A stretch of 64,000 bases of DNA, from contig OY747710.1 of assembly GCA_963556495.2 (NCBI GenBank), positions 21,335,500 through 21,399,499 of the forward strand, read 5' to 3'. The notes under the pieces are model-generated. The model was not told the origin of the DNA and ran no database searches. It saw only the letters and a list, made by a program, of their open reading frames with translations. Below are positions 1-61,940 of this stretch, piece by piece (position 1 is the stretch's first letter; the number at the start of each line of letters is the position of its first letter). The translations under genes were made by a program, and so were the position numbers. This DNA is from Valencia hispanica. Lineage: Eukaryota > Chordata > Actinopteri > Cyprinodontiformes > Valenciidae.

Positions 1-2330
1 GCCCACTACAAAAAGCAAACAGACATAGTATGATAAACAGGTGAAACATAAAAAATTAAGAATAACAAGGAACACATATTAAAATCTTATCATAATAATA
101 GTTCTGAAACTAAAAATACATTTGTAAAAATAGATGAATAAAAAGGACAAGGTTATATATTAAATATATGAAATAAAGATAAAAACCCAAATATCAATAA
201 CCACGATGGCACTTATAGAAAGGAGATTTTTAAAAAGCTAAAATTTAGGGATACAGTTACAAAACTAGAATAGTCTTTAAACTCAAAATAAAAGCTGTCA
301 ACTGAGAAAATAAAATATTATTCAAATTTCAGGAAAAAACTCTTTGATACATGATGGAGACTCCATAAGCATTAGAAGAAACAATTTCCTCCAGAGATGT
401 GTGATAGTATTCCCATTTTACTGCTCTGACACTTCAGCCTCCTTGGCCTCTTTCTCCCAGAAAGCAATGAACCAATTTAACTGGTTAGATAGGAGCCACA
501 AGGGGGGACAAAAGGTTTAATTCACTCTAATCTATCTCAATCTACAGATTGGCACAGCCTTTATAACTCACAGGACAAAGAGATGCAAGTAAAAAAGGGG
601 TGTGATGGATAACAGGGAATGATAAGAACAGTAGCAGGTTTTGATGTGGGGGATGTGGCTTTCTGCCCAAAGTGGCAAGACCCGGGGTGGACAAGGAAAA
701 ACATCATCTGACAGGGAACTGGTTTTCTATTGCTTACCATGATCACCTTCTGCAGTACAATTTTTACTGTAAAAGACTGATGGCTGATGAAGCCGAAGTT
801 CGTCCCTGATTATACTTATGCTTCGCTCCTGGTGATTTTTGAAGGCGTTATGGCAAAAGTGCTTGAGAATAAAATAAAATGTACAAAGGACACCTACAGG
901 CAAAAACTAAAAAATCTGGGGCAACTCAAATGTCCACCCTCTGTAGTGTGCATAGTATAAGAGCCTGAAGTATTTTGTCAGTTGCCACCTGAACACATTT
1001 TCTGTCACTGATTCAGTCAGTAAAGAATGTGTGACCTCCTGTGTCTTGGCCAGATAAAACACAGATAATATTACTGCACTTTGCAACCAATAATGAAGGT
1101 TAGGCATCTGATTCGAGAGTTTTATTTGAAAATGAAGGGCAATGTCACTGTGTTCTAAGAACTGATGGAAGCATTTAGCTCTAGTTTAGAATCAGAAAGA
1201 CTTGGACTGATAGGACTTGATCTTGACTATTCTACACTGGACTGGGATTATATGCAAGTGGGTTAAATTATGTACTTGTGAAAACACAAAACATTATTAC
1301 TGCATCTCTGGACCCTTTAGAATTGAGTCAAGTATTGACACCACCCAATAGACTGGGAAGACCTGATCTTTAACACCATCTGAGATAAGGTTGATATAGA
1401 CTGGGCTGGACAAACCTGGACTGAATTATTTTTACACTAATTATAAGTTCTTAAAAGCAGATTTTGTGATTAATGAAACCACCTGATTTGTAAACATAAA
1501 AATAAGAAGCATAGGACTGACTTATAGGGAATCTTTCATGCAAAAAAACCCCATAGAAAGATGTGAAAACCTTTAGAGAACACTGAAGTTAAAAAAAAGG
1601 AATCGAGAAAGAATGAAGACAGTATCTAAGAAAAGTCCTTGGCCCCAAAAAATGGAAGGAGTATCCAACGTGGGCGCGCACAACAGGAGTGCGTCCACGC
1701 ACTGGAACCAGAAGATGTACTGAACTAATTATCCGTCTGTGCAGTCTCAAAAATCGGGCTCAGAGAAAAATCTAGGAAACCACAAATAAAGGACTTCACG
1801 AGAACTAAACGCAGAGATCCTGACTGAACGGGATGGTTTGATCTCTGCAAACGTTTCCTCTGTGCGACAACACGCGTGTCAAAGCATTTCCACATAGCAG
1901 AGAGGAGAGCTGCACATCCACACTGTCATTTCTGTTGAATATATGTGTGCAAAACCAGAACCTGAGCCAGGGACTGCGCACAGAGTTTCTGGGGATGATA
2001 AACACAGAGTGAGGAACATGTGAACGATGTGAAACTGCAGTGGAGTTGTGTGAGGATGACTTGGCTGTCAGAATAAAATCATTTCCCAGCGCCCCCCGAA
2101 ACGAGCTGCTGTCTGTATTTATTAACACGACGCCAGGACGCGTCACGAATGCTGCTCATTTCACAGCTGTCACACACATGCGCGCCTACAATTAAAATGA
2201 CTCAGTCACCATTGTAATTACTGCCAAGAAAACACAGGAGTCAAGTAGGAAAAATACTCACAGTGCCACAGAGAGTCGTGCGCACACGTCAGTAAGCCAA
2301 GAAACCCCACACCAGGGGAGGTTGTGCTGG
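1..2330. other. Gene-free flank, AT-rich
   Basis: No open frame here resembles a known protein and none is flanked by convincing splice sites in a conserved frame. The stretch from about 1660 to 2180 is less AT-rich, with several CG dinucleotides and AP-1-like TGACTCA-type words near 2200, so it could be regulatory sequence of a neighbouring gene. That is only a suggestion. Confidence 0.4.
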
Positions 2331-2400
2331 GTTTTTTTTGTCTCTTCCTCTTCTCTCTTTCTTTCTTTCCTATCCTCTTTTTCCTCCTCTGGGTGTTCAC
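2331..2400. repeat. Polypyrimidine tract
   Basis: A run of T and C only, with few interruptions, on the plus strand. It lies about 140 bp before a long (GA)n tract of the opposite base bias. Confidence 0.7.
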
Positions 2401-2537
2401 CCTTAAGTCCCCCTTCCCATCCTCGAAATCCCGTTTCTCTCCCTCTTCCACGCAGTCTGTCCCAGGCACTGCGGTGGATCGTTCACTGAGCTACTTTGGC
2501 TACAAACACAGAGATGTGCTGTAGCGGGGGCAGAAGG

Positions 2538-2541
2538 GAGA

Positions 2542-2627
<86 letters not shown>
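2538..2627. repeat. (GA)n microsatellite
   Basis: About 90 bp of almost uninterrupted GA dinucleotides. It creates an artificial Arg-Glu open frame that should not be read as a gene. Confidence 0.97.
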
Positions 2628-2628
<1 letters not shown>

Positions 2629-2953
2629 GTATGAGCACTTTCCTCTATGTTAGTTTTAAATATTTTTCAGCTAAATCACATTTTGTCACAAGCATTGCCC
2701 ATATATCGATTTTATTGGTAGTTTTAGAGTTTTATGAGAGGTTCGCAAATTTACACTGTAAAAAAAGATCGGTCATAAGCAGCCCTTTTTTCCTTTTTTT
2801 CTGTACTATGCGCTAAATCAGTCTTTTGACAAACTTGGATTGGTCTAGGTCTGCATTGTGGGTTTAAACTAGCGGGTTTTCTTTCCTAGAAATTGTTAAA
2901 GCGACCAAAGACCAATGTTAAACCTACTCACAAATGTGATGGGAAAAGACTTA

Positions 2954-4567
2954 CAGTACAGGTCCTTCTAAAAAAATTAGCATATTGTGATAAAGTTCAT
3001 TCTTTTCCATAATGTAATGATAAAAATTTAAGTTTCATATATTTTAGATTCGTTGCACACCAACTGAAATATTTCAGGTCTTTTATTGTTTTAAAACTGA
3101 TGATTTTGGCATACAGCTCATGAAAACCCAAAATTCCTACCTCAAAAAATTAGCATATCATGAAAAGGTTCTCTAAACGAGCTATTAACCTAATCATCTG
3201 AATCAACTAATTAACTCTAAACACCTGCAAAAGATTCCTGAGGCTTTTAAAAACTCCCAGCCTGGTTCATTACTCAAAACCGCAATCATGGGTAAGACTG
3301 CCGACCTGACTGCTGCCCAGAAGGCCATCATTGACACCCTCAAGCAAGAGGGTAAGACACAGACATTTCTGAACGAATAGGCTGTTCCCAGAGTGCTGTA
3401 TTAAGGCACCTCAGTGGGAAGTCTGTGGGAAGGAAAAAATGTGGCAGAAAACGCTGCACAACGAGAAGAGGTGACCGGACCCTGAGGAAGATTGTGGAGA
3501 AGGACCGATTCCAGACCTTGGGGGACCTGCGGAAGCAGTGGACTGAGTCTGGACTAGAAACATCCAGAGCCACCGTGCACAGGCGTGTGCAGGAAACGGG
3601 CTACAGGTGCCGCATTCCCCAGGTCAAGCCACTTTTGAACCAGAAGAAGCGGCAGAAGGGCCTGACCTGGGCTACAGAGAAGCAGCACTGGACTGTTGCT
3701 CAGTGGTCCAAAGTACTTTTTTGGGATGAAAGCAAATTTTGCATGTCATTCGGAAATCAAGGTGTCAGAGTCTGGAGGAAGACTGGGGAGAAGGAAATGC
3801 CAAAATGCCTGAAGTCCAGTGTCAAGTACCCACAGTCAGTGATGGTCTGGGGTGCCATGTCAGCTGCTGGTGTTGGTCCACTGTGTTTTATCAACGGCAG
3901 GGTCAATGCAGCTAGCTATCAGGAGATTTTGGAGCACTTCATGCTTCCATCTGCTGAAAAGCTTTATGGAGATGAAGATTTCATTTTTCAGCACGACCTG
4001 GCACCTGCTCACAGTGCCAAAACCACTGGTAAATGGTTTACTGACCATGGTATTACTGTGCTCAATTGGCCTGCCAACTCTCCTGACCTGAACCCCATAG
4101 AGAATCTGTGGGATATTGTGAAGAGGAAGTTGAGAGATGCAAGACCCAACACTCTGGATGAGCTTCAGGCCGCTATCGAAGCATCCTGGGCCTCCATAAC
4201 ACCTCAGCAGTGCCACAGCCTGATTGCCTCCATGCCACGCCGCATTGAAGCAGTCATTTCTGCAAAAGGATTCCCGACCAAGTATTGAGTGCATGACTGA
4301 ACATAATTATTTGAAGGTTGACTTTTTTTATATTAAAAGCACTTTTCTTTTATTGGTCGGATGAAATATTCTAATTTTCTGAGATAGGAATTTTGGGTTT
4401 TCATGGGCTGTATGCCAAAATCATCAATTTTAAAACAATAAAAGACCTGAAATATTTCAGTTGGTGTGCAATGAATCTAAAATATATGAAAGTTTAATTT
4501 TTATCATTACATTATGGAAAAGAATGAACTTTATCAAAATATGCAAATTTTTTGAGAAGGACCTGTG
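2954..4567 (+). mobile_element. Tc1/mariner element, nearly full length
   Basis: The element is bounded by inverted repeats of roughly 210 bp. The left end begins CAGTACAGGTCCTTCT after a TA, and the right end finishes with the complement AGAAGGACCTGTG before a TA, consistent with the TA target duplication of this superfamily. Both arms contain the same outer block (for example TTGGTGTGCA and its complement) and an inner AAAATTAG-type direct repeat, which is an IR/DR arrangement. The right tip seems to lack about three bases relative to the left. A transposase frame lies between the arms. The element inserted next to a CCAT microsatellite. Confidence 0.93.
3288..4288 (+). pseudogene. Tc1-like DD34E transposase, frameshifted near N-terminus
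   Basis: From 3425 to 4288 there is an open frame of 287 codons with the Tc1 transposase catalytic core. The first Asp is in FWDESKF, the second in FQHDLAPAHS and the Glu in NPIENLW, with 34 residues between the last two (DD34E). The paired helix-turn-helix region precedes it. The natural start is probably the ATG at 3288 (MGKTADLTAAQKAI). That frame runs into TAG at 3378, while the continuing frame (ERIGCSQSAV) is shifted by one, so a small indel near 3370-3375 separates the N-terminus from the rest. The catalytic domain is otherwise uninterrupted, which suggests recent activity. It is unlikely to make a full transposase as it stands. Confidence 0.93.
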
Positions 4568-4571
4568 TATC

Positions 4572-4625
4572 CCATCCATCCATCCATCCATCCATCCATC
4601 CATCCATCCATCCATCCATCCATCA
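4572..4625. repeat. (ATCC)n microsatellite
   Basis: About 13 tandem CCAT units, immediately beside the right end of the Tc1 element. Confidence 0.97.
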
Positions 4626-5380
4626 GTCCATGATCAAGGTGACTTTATTAATAGCCATAGATGGCTTTGTTTGTCAGACCAGAAGCCGTCATCAAGATAT
4701 GTCAGTCAGGTACATAAATGACATGGGCATAAAACATGTAAAAAGGCTCAAACATCAAGGCTATAAATAAATAAATGAATAAATAAATAGCCTAAATAAA
4801 TAAATAAACGAATAAATAAATAAATATACTGTTTAACAGTCTAAAACAATCTAAATATTTGTGACCAAAAAAACCAAATGACTTATCTTTTTTTTTAAAG
4901 CTACAAAGTGTAAGTACAAATGTGGATAAACAACTAAATAAATAACAACTAAGACCTATTCAAAAATTAAAAAATAAACTGAGACCGGTTCAAAGCTACC
5001 TCCAGTGGTCAGTAGATGGAAGGCAGGGTCTACCCGGGACAGTTTGCATCACAAGGCAACGCAGAAACACATCGGACCAACAACTGTGTATGCACGCCCA
5101 AAGATTGTCATACATTTGCGGGGGGGAGCAGAGTCTGTGGTAAGACTTTTAACTTAAGTCTTAAGAACTACTGTAATGGTAGAGGAGAGTAGGAGAGTTC
5201 ACTATTATTATTCTGCAGTAGAGGCTGTCCATTGTACATCTTCATTGAACTCATCTTCTCTGAGCCAGGAAGATGTTCTTCACTTCTTCTTAATCCTTAT
5301 AGCGGGGAGTTAGTGCCTGTATTCAACAGTTATCAAGCGAGAAGCCGCAAATACTGCACAGTTTGCATCACCTTGGACTA
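4626..5380. other. AT-rich spacer with AAAT-type short repeats
   Basis: Imperfect AAAT/AATA repeats occupy about 4765-4825. No gene or recognisable element was seen in the remainder. Confidence 0.5.
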
Positions 5381-5384
5381 ACAA

Positions 5385-5535
5385 CCTTGCTTGCACACAT
5401 TCACATTTTACAGTAGTTTAGAGCAGCCAATTCATTGAACATGCATGTACAGTATTTGGCTGTTGGATGAAGCTAAAGTACCCTGAGAGAAACCATACAT
5501 GCACAGGGAGAATATGCATTCACACAGAAAACACT
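5385..5535 (-). repeat. Decayed copy of dispersed teleost repeat (family of 54175)
   Basis: Read on the minus strand it matches, in order, the landmarks of the better copy at 54175-54524: the TGCATGTTCTC-like block, a block like TCTCCGGGTACTCCGG, and the CAGTCCAAA...CATG block. It is diverged and partial. Confidence 0.6.
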
Positions 5536-6036
5536 CAAGAGTGATTTTAGCTAACACCTTTTTATTGTGCGGGACTACAGCTAATATTTGTATATTATGA
5601 GTAGCATGGGCTTCCTTACTCCCTTAACTGCTCTGTCTTTGGCTATGCAGCCACAGAGCAAAAAGTGAACCACTGTCTAGTCTGACATCTTATTAGCACG
5701 GCCAAAATTTGTTTTCTGTTTTCTGCATGTTGAGCTTCAGTTGCTCATCTACACATTGGACAAGAACACAAGCCACCCTTCTCTTTCTTCTTGGATAACC
5801 CACAAAAGATGCCGTTTTGATGCTTTGACCCAATCATTTAGCTCTCAGAAATTGAGCCCTATCAAAGTCACTTGTTTGCTATTGCTAACAAAACAACTTT
5901 AAGGACAAAATGTTCCTGTTTCTAATGAAGGCTTCCCACTAAACAGTTCAATGATGAAGAGATAATCAGTGTTATTCGCTTCAATTCACTAGCTTGGACC
6001 ACACACATTTAAAAGTTTATTGAAGGAATGGGATGA
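5536..6036. other. Spacer, nothing recognised
   Basis: No supported gene, repeat family or structured element was seen here. Confidence 0.4.
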
Positions 6037-6385
6037 GGGATGAAAGGTCTGGGGAGATGCGCCGATGGAGGCTAGGAAGAAGACTCAGCGTGGGGGTCCG
6101 GTCTTCAGGAATTCGTCTTTCCCGAGCCTGCTCAGGACCCCCCCCCCCCCCAGACAGAAAATGAAAGAGAGAGATGTTAGAGGAGGCTAGGACTATGAGT
6201 GGACTAGAGTGAGAGAGAGAGGATGAGTGGATGTAGGAATATGGGAAGGGATGTAGGGATAAGGATGTGAGAATGAAGGGATGGGGGAAAGGGATGAGGA
6301 TGCGAGGATGAAGGGATGGGATAAAGGGATGAGGATGCGAGGATGAAGGGATGAGGGATGGGATGAAGGGATGTGAGGATTTCAA
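6037..6385. repeat. GGATGA-rich degenerate minisatellite with a C-run
   Basis: Repeated words such as GGGATGAGGATGCGAGGATGA recur with variable spacing from about 6200 to 6385. A run of about 14 C lies near 6138. The minus-strand Pro/Ser/His frame across it is a by-product of the repeat. Confidence 0.75.
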
Positions 6386-6720
6386 TTCAGTTTATTTATA
6401 AAGCGCCGATTCAAAACAGATGTCATCTCAAGGCACTTACAAAAAAGTCATTGCAATACAAACATTCCAATCGGTTTAGTTTTAGCTAGTTTTCTATGTA
6501 AGGAATCCCAGCAGATTGCATCAAGTTATTGACTGGCAATTGCGCCCCATTGATGCAAACTCCAACCACAGCAATCCCTCATACTGAGCAAGCATGTAGT
6601 GACAGTGGAGAGGAAAAACTCCCCTTTAACAGGAGGAAACCTCCAGCCGAACCTGGCTCTGTATGAGCGACCATCTGCCACGAACGTCTGGGGGTTTGAG
6701 AAGACAGAGCAGAAACACAA
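6386..6720 (-). mobile_element. Dispersed LINE/SINE-type 3' end fragment
   Basis: On the minus strand this ends in a GGCGCTTTATAAATAAACTG-like tail followed by a TGAATTGAAA sequence, the same kind of tail seen at 18930-19060. It also contains the GGAGGTTTCCTCCTGTTAAAGG-type block that recurs at 13838. It is a common teleost repeat. Assignment to an exact family is not possible by eye. Confidence 0.6.
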
Positions 6721-8475
6721 AAGGACAAAAGAACTGATGTAAGAGTACTTTCTATATTAAAGAAAGTAAAGAAAGTAAAAAGGATGAGGCCATTAGAGGG
6801 TTGGGAGAGGAGGGGTGCAAAAACAATCGAGACAGACGAGGAGCGCTAGGTGGGCTGAGTTTATATGGACTGCAGAGTAATTAGATATGCGATCCAGGCA
6901 TAAGACGCCAGGTGAATCGAGTTTGGGTATATTGCTAAGTGGGAAGTGGATTTGGGGAGTGGTCCTGTTCCCGAACTTAAGTTAACACATTAACTCCATG
7001 TCAATGGTCATATTGTTATCTTTATAGCTGCTTAGTTTAATTTTTTGACCTTTTGCTGTTCTCTAATTTCCTGTTTTACTGTCTCTGTTGGTCAAACCTT
7101 TGTGTTTTATTTAGCAAATGTACAGGACATACTTATCTCATTATTACCTTATAAATATAAGGAAATTTCATATCCGCTCTATTGTCAATATCTGATATAC
7201 CGATGTAGTTTAAATCTTAATTTCTGATACCGACATAAACTGATACCACCGATAGACGTCTACCTAAATGTTCAAAGTTGGCTCAGAAATGAGGAAGCCA
7301 TAGGATATATTGAGTTTTGCCAAACAAACAAAAATATCTCAAAAATTATTATACCTCAGATCTGTCATATTTTCACATTTTAAGTTGGAGAAGAAGTAGC
7401 TGAAGAGTTTCATGTATAATATATGCATGGTATGAAAGTAAGGTATATAGGTCGTGTCATTAAAAAAGGAAATGCTGATACAGATAATTTCCAATATTAC
7501 ATTTTAATGCCAACATCAGCCAATATCAGAGAACCTCACTTAAAGGTATTATATTCATTGAAACCTTTGGAGTTAATTTACATAAAAAAGAGAAATATGG
7601 AATTTGTAATATTACTTTAACAACAGTATGTCTAATTAGCGTACACATTACCATCTGCTACTTACTGACTATGCTGCTTGGGTGGGATGCTTTTGTAAAA
7701 GGAGATATTTGCCCCAATGATGCATTTCCTGCATCGATCAAGATTATGCAAACACAAAAGCAACTCTAAACTGAACCGTGACAATAACTTTAGAAAATAA
7801 ACCAGTGAGTGTGATTCAAACACTGTTAAAGGGTTAATTAAGGAATACAAACAGCAAACAAAGCTCATGGTCTGAATATATACTGACAGTTATAAGAAGA
7901 ACCTTTATTCAGCTTCACACTGTGGCTGCAGATGAATATCTGACTCTATAGGACCAACATCCTTCACTCCTTCTAACCCCTCCTCCTCCTTCTTTGTCCC
8001 TTGTGAGCCGTGTCCCTTTATTCTATTTATAACCCGACTGGTGAAGAAATCCTATATTTTTAGTAACGATATCAATAGTCTACAGCACACTCTGACCTGA
8101 GGGCATGAGTGAGAGAGACTTGGAGAGTTAGAGAGGAAGAGGAGGAAAGATTAAGGACAGATACAAGCAAAGAGAGGAGGCAGGAGCGCTGAAGAAGAGG
8201 GACAATATCATCTCACAGCGACTGACAGTGATGGGGCATGAGAGCTTATCCCTCTATTAAGAGGTTGAGGTTTGGTTTCATGGAGAAGTTTGAGAGCCAA
8301 CTATAGACAAATTTTCTTCAAAAGTTTTACTTACTGTGAGCTAATTGTCAAATAGCTCATTCCAGATTAAATAAACAGTGACAAGATTAAAGAAGAGTAA
8401 TAATTCCTATTGAACTTTTTCATACTTTTTATCATTACAACTGTACATTTCAGTGTATTTTTTGGGGATTTTGTG
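6721..8475. other. Spacer, nothing recognised
   Basis: AT-rich with short chance frames only. Diffuse GATACCGA-like words near 7190-7260 may be an old dispersed repeat. Confidence 0.4.
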
Positions 8476-8483
8476 GTATAAAC

Positions 8484-8709
8484 CAGGGGTGTCAAACTCC
8501 AGTCCTCGAGGGCTGGTGTCCTGCAACCTTTAGATGTGTTCATGGTCCAACACACTGAATCAAATTGTTAAATTGCCTCCTCAGCAGGCAGTTTGGTTCT
8601 ATGGGATCCTGCTGATGACCTAATTATTTGATTCAGGTGTGTTGAAACAGAGAATATGCCTTAAAGTAGCAGGACACTGGCCTTTGAGGACTGAAGTTTG
8701 ACATTTGTG
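8484..8709. mobile_element. Non-autonomous hAT MITE, 226 bp
   Basis: The ends are imperfect inverted repeats: CAGGGGTGTCAAACTCCAGT on the left and, inverted on the right, the complement of CACAAATGTCAAACTTCAGT. It is flanked by a perfect 8-bp direct repeat GTATAAAC (8476-8483 and 8710-8717), the target-duplication length of hAT transposons. It has no coding capacity. Confidence 0.92.
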
Positions 8710-8717
8710 GTATAAAC

Positions 8718-10680
8718 TATCATAAAGTAGTACAAAATTGTAAAGTTAAAAGAAAAAATGATGATTAATCATTTGATTAATAAAATGATGATTAATAAAA
8801 TATTTCACAATAATCTGAAAAGTGTGGCATGCATTTGAATTTAGGCCACTTTTCTCTGATAGTTTAAAATAAAACCCAGTGCTACCTAACCCCCTCAGAA
8901 GTCACCCATTAAACAGACATGTGCGGCTTGTGTGTAATTTAATGCTAGTAGAGAGCTAAAATGTTTTGGCTTAGATCAAATCATATTTATATGTTAGCAT
9001 TTTGTAGATCTTAATCCATTTAAGATTATGTGACATGACTTAAAAAATGTATGCTCATCGATGCAAAGAATGGGGAAAAATGTCTTTCTAGATGTAAAAG
9101 TTGGTAGAGATCACTGAAAAGACTGTAGTAGCAGCAAATGTGCTTCTGCATAATATTGTCCAGAGTTTTAGAAAAAAAAAGCTATAGTGTACCATTTTCC
9201 TTCCACTTTTAAATATGCACTCCCTTGTTTTTGTCAAATCATATACAATGGACCTGAAATGCATGTATAATTGTAGTTATAATGTGATAAGATATGTATG
9301 TATATAACATACATAGGTTCAAGGGGAATGCATTTTGTAAAGATACTGTGAACAATGTTTTAGAAAACTATTTTTATATACACCACAAAGCATACATGGT
9401 TCTGTCTCAAATTCAATTTAGTTATGAAAATTGTTTATTTTTCATAATAGCATAAAGAACAAAAAAGATTCCATATTTCCATGGGTATCTCTTCAAATGC
9501 AATCTGACAGCATCTTTTAAATAAAATGATTAATTTCAAGATAAGAAAAACCTTATATCAACAGTTGACAACTGTTATCAAAAAGATGCTGTCACCAACA
9601 ATTTCTGACTGTATAGTAAACAAAGCATAACTTAAAAATGTGCAGCACAGCATTAGATGTGAGAACTGTCAGAAAGGTACAAAAGAGCCATGAAGGACAT
9701 GTAGAGAAGAAGAGGGAGAGGTACAGAGGGAGATGGGAAGTTGATGAGATTTTAATGTGAAGGTCAACTTGTTATAACTTGAGATCTCTACAGGGATATT
9801 AGTCTCTGCTTGGTTCTGGAGGGGCTGAGAAGACAGGGGAGTGGGCGGGGCAGCTGCGGTGGACGAGGAGGAGAGAGTGAGAGGCTGCCTCAGCGGAGAA
9901 GGGAGTGAAAGTGAGATGCAGGGAAGGGGTGGTTTTGCTGCTTCGACAACTCCCACAGCAAACAGAGTGGTCAGCATCTTCTCTCCCAGCATGTGTGTGT
10001 GACAGAGAAAGTTAACATGCTGGAGATTGCCCTTTTTTGTTGTGTTTTGTTCTGTTTTGAGTGTGAGTATGTGTGAAAGTGAAGGAGTGACAGAGAGGCG
10101 TGTGGAGAACACAAAGCGGGAGGCATTTCTCTGCAACTTCACACGATAACAGAATGAGACACGTCACTGTGACTTTCTCAGTTGGTTTATTTTGAAGTTA
10201 TTTTTCCAAACATGAAAACAAAAGAAGTTAACTCAACTGACAAATACATAAACTAGCCATAATAGATTGTTTATTATTACATATTTCTCTTCTCCCTATT
10301 GTACTGTAACACTGTCAGGTGTGACAGAAAGTGATCATCAACCCATACTTTCTATAAAAGAAATAAAACCCATTTGTGGGACTATATTGGAGATGTTGCA
10401 GCCACCTGCCCTGATCAGGCAGGTTTAAATAAACGCACACTTGTATTATTTTTTTCCATCTATTGAACAATCCCATTGAGCTTCCCTTCTAATTACTCCC
10501 AATCAATGCTGTGTGCTGTATGTCATCACAAAGCAAAAAGCTTTCCAGTGTACACAGATAAAAACACAAGTTTCAGTAGTTTAACAAGCCAACAAGTTTG
10601 TTTGGAAAAGACAACATGAAGTAATATGTTTTCTTAATCTGTAGTAAAACAATAAAAAGTTCTAATTAAAGAGTTTTGCA
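8718..10680. other. Spacer, possibly including prkcg 3' UTR or downstream sequence
   Basis: No gene was recognised. A minus-strand frame of 157 codons at 9669-10142 is rich in Ser, Pro and Leu but resembles no family and has no conserved motif. Minus-strand AATAAA words occur at about 10186-10191 and 10270-10275. They are more than 2 kb from the prkcg stop, so their use as a poly(A) signal is unproven. Confidence 0.35.
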
Positions 10681-10689
10681 AAAACATTA

Positions 10690-11945
10690 ACATCCCTTAA
10701 CCTTTTTCACAATTTGTCCCGTTACACACAAAAACGTCAGTATATTTGATGTGACTGACCAACACAAATTACTGCATAATTGCAAAGGGAAATAAAAGGA
10801 TTTTAGATTTTTTTTATAAATAGAAATCAAAAAGCAGGCTTGAATATTTTCTCACCCTGCCCCCTAATTCCGATACCCCTAAATAAAACCCAGTGCAAGC
10901 AACTGCCATTAGGGGCTATCCAAGTCCTGTGTTGAGTTTAACCTCAGTTTAAATAAAACTGCTCTGTAAAGGTCTACAAAGTTTCTTGGAAAACTTTAGT
11001 GAGCAAACAGCATCAGGAAGACCAAGGAACACAAACTAACTGGCAAGATTAGTAGAACATTATTCAGAAAAGCAGCCAGAAGACCCCAACTTTAACTCTG
11101 AAGAAGTTGCAAAGATCCTGGTGCACTCAACAAACCTGGCCTTTATGGAAGAGTGGCAAGAAAAAAAAAGACATTGTTGAAGGAAAGTCATGGCAAGTTA
11201 GGTCTAAACTTTGCCTTAGGCTAAGTAGGAACATTGCATACATGTAGAAGAACTCTGGTAATATGACACCAAGCTTGAACTTTTTGACCTCGATGTGGTG
11301 GAAAACTATCACTACACATATCTGAACTCATCATCCCCACAGTGAAATGTGGTGGTGACAGCATCATGCTGTGGGGATGCTTGTTCTCCACAGGAGCTGA
11401 TCAACGTTTAGAGAAGACTTATGGAGCTACATACAGGAGAGTCCTGGAAGAAAACCTGTCAGAGGCCGGTAAACAGATGTGAAAATGTCCCTGAACATAC
11501 AACATGAGCTACAATGGTTTAGATCAACACATATTAATGGAATTAATGGCCTTATTGGAATGGCCTAGTCAAAGTCCAGATCTATGGAAATCCTAGCAAA
11601 TTTATGTTCACATCCAATACAATTGTGTTGGAGCTGGAAAGACGCATGGTCCAAAACGTCTGTCTCTTGGTGTGCAAAGCTGGCAGAGACATATCGTTAA
11701 AAAATTGTAATTGCATCAAAAGGAGAAACTACAAAGTAAGTCAAAGACATGAGAGGGGTTATTACATATGCATACCAAACCTTTTTTGAAAACTATGCAT
11801 CATTTTCCATCAAATTCATATTTAGTCACCACTTTGTGTTAGTTTCTTAAATCCCAAAAAAATCTGATTAAGTGTGTGGTTGTAATGTGTAAAACTGTAA
11901 ATAAAAAGGTGAATGGGGTATGAATACTTTTGCAAGGGGCAGTGT
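10690..11945 (+). mobile_element. Decayed Tc1-type element
   Basis: The outer ends carry the widespread fish motif: TTTTTCACAATTTGTCCCGT near the left and GGGGTATGAATACTTTTGCA near the right. A plus-strand relic reading PTVKCGGDSIMLWGCLF (about 11336-11386) resembles the Tc1 transposase KHGGGSVMVWGCF block. Upstream there is an AGACCAAGGAACAC word shared with the other copies in this window. Many stops and shifts; no intact product. Confidence 0.75.
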
Positions 11946-12715
11946 TAGATTTGACATAATGTTTGATATAAAGTAATGCAACTCAAAGTTCAGCTGTTTG
12001 AGGGAAGTAACGTCACTGTCACATAGTGTCCACTCTGTCATTTATGCACCTTCATGAATCAGCTGAGCTCATGACATTAAACCGGGAGGTTAATGCAGGC
12101 CAGAAGAGCCTGAATGAGTCTTTTCACATGATTATGTAATACAAAAAGGGAAAGATAACACATCTAATTGTTAAAATAGCTTTATAGTCTACAAGTCATT
12201 TAGATTTAGATTTCAAAATGCACATTTAGGTGCTGTGGAAAACATCTATGATGGGAACATATTTGAGATAAATAGACCTTTAAAGAAATATTAGTAATGG
12301 TTAATAATGAAGAGAAGATTTGTTTTGCATATTATATTGTCTGTATAGCTGTAAGAATAAACATCTTACTAGTAAATTGCCTGTTCAGACAAATGAGGAC
12401 TTTTATCTTCCTTCTAGTGCTATAAAAACTATCTGCATGCAAAGAGATTCATTTATCTGTCTTAAACTACAAATACCTTACAGCAGGTTAAGACAGATCT
12501 TATAAAAATAACTCCAGTGTGGGAAACCATAGTACTGGCTTGGGTGATACACATGCAATAAGAGAACATACCATGTCATTAAGGGGGGAATGCCAAAGGC
12601 ATTTTAATGTAAACGTCAGAATTTGGTTACAAGAGGTGAATTATTTGCTGCTAGTTCTCATGCTCTGGCTCTCAACAATAAAACTACTATCTGACACTTA
12701 ACTGGGGGGCAATAT
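11946..12715. other. Sequence immediately 3' of the prkcg stop codon
   Basis: This is likely the start of the prkcg 3' UTR on the minus strand. No minus-strand AATAAA was found in it, and no other gene was seen. Confidence 0.4.

Positions 12716-61940
<49,225 letters not shown>

Noticed and set aside
2496..2816. 106-codon plus-strand frame
   Set aside because: Its centre is Arg-Glu repeats from the (GA)n microsatellite; no family resemblance.
9669..10142. 157-codon minus-strand frame, Ser/Pro-rich
   Set aside because: No recognisable motif, no splice context; most likely chance openness or 3' UTR sequence.
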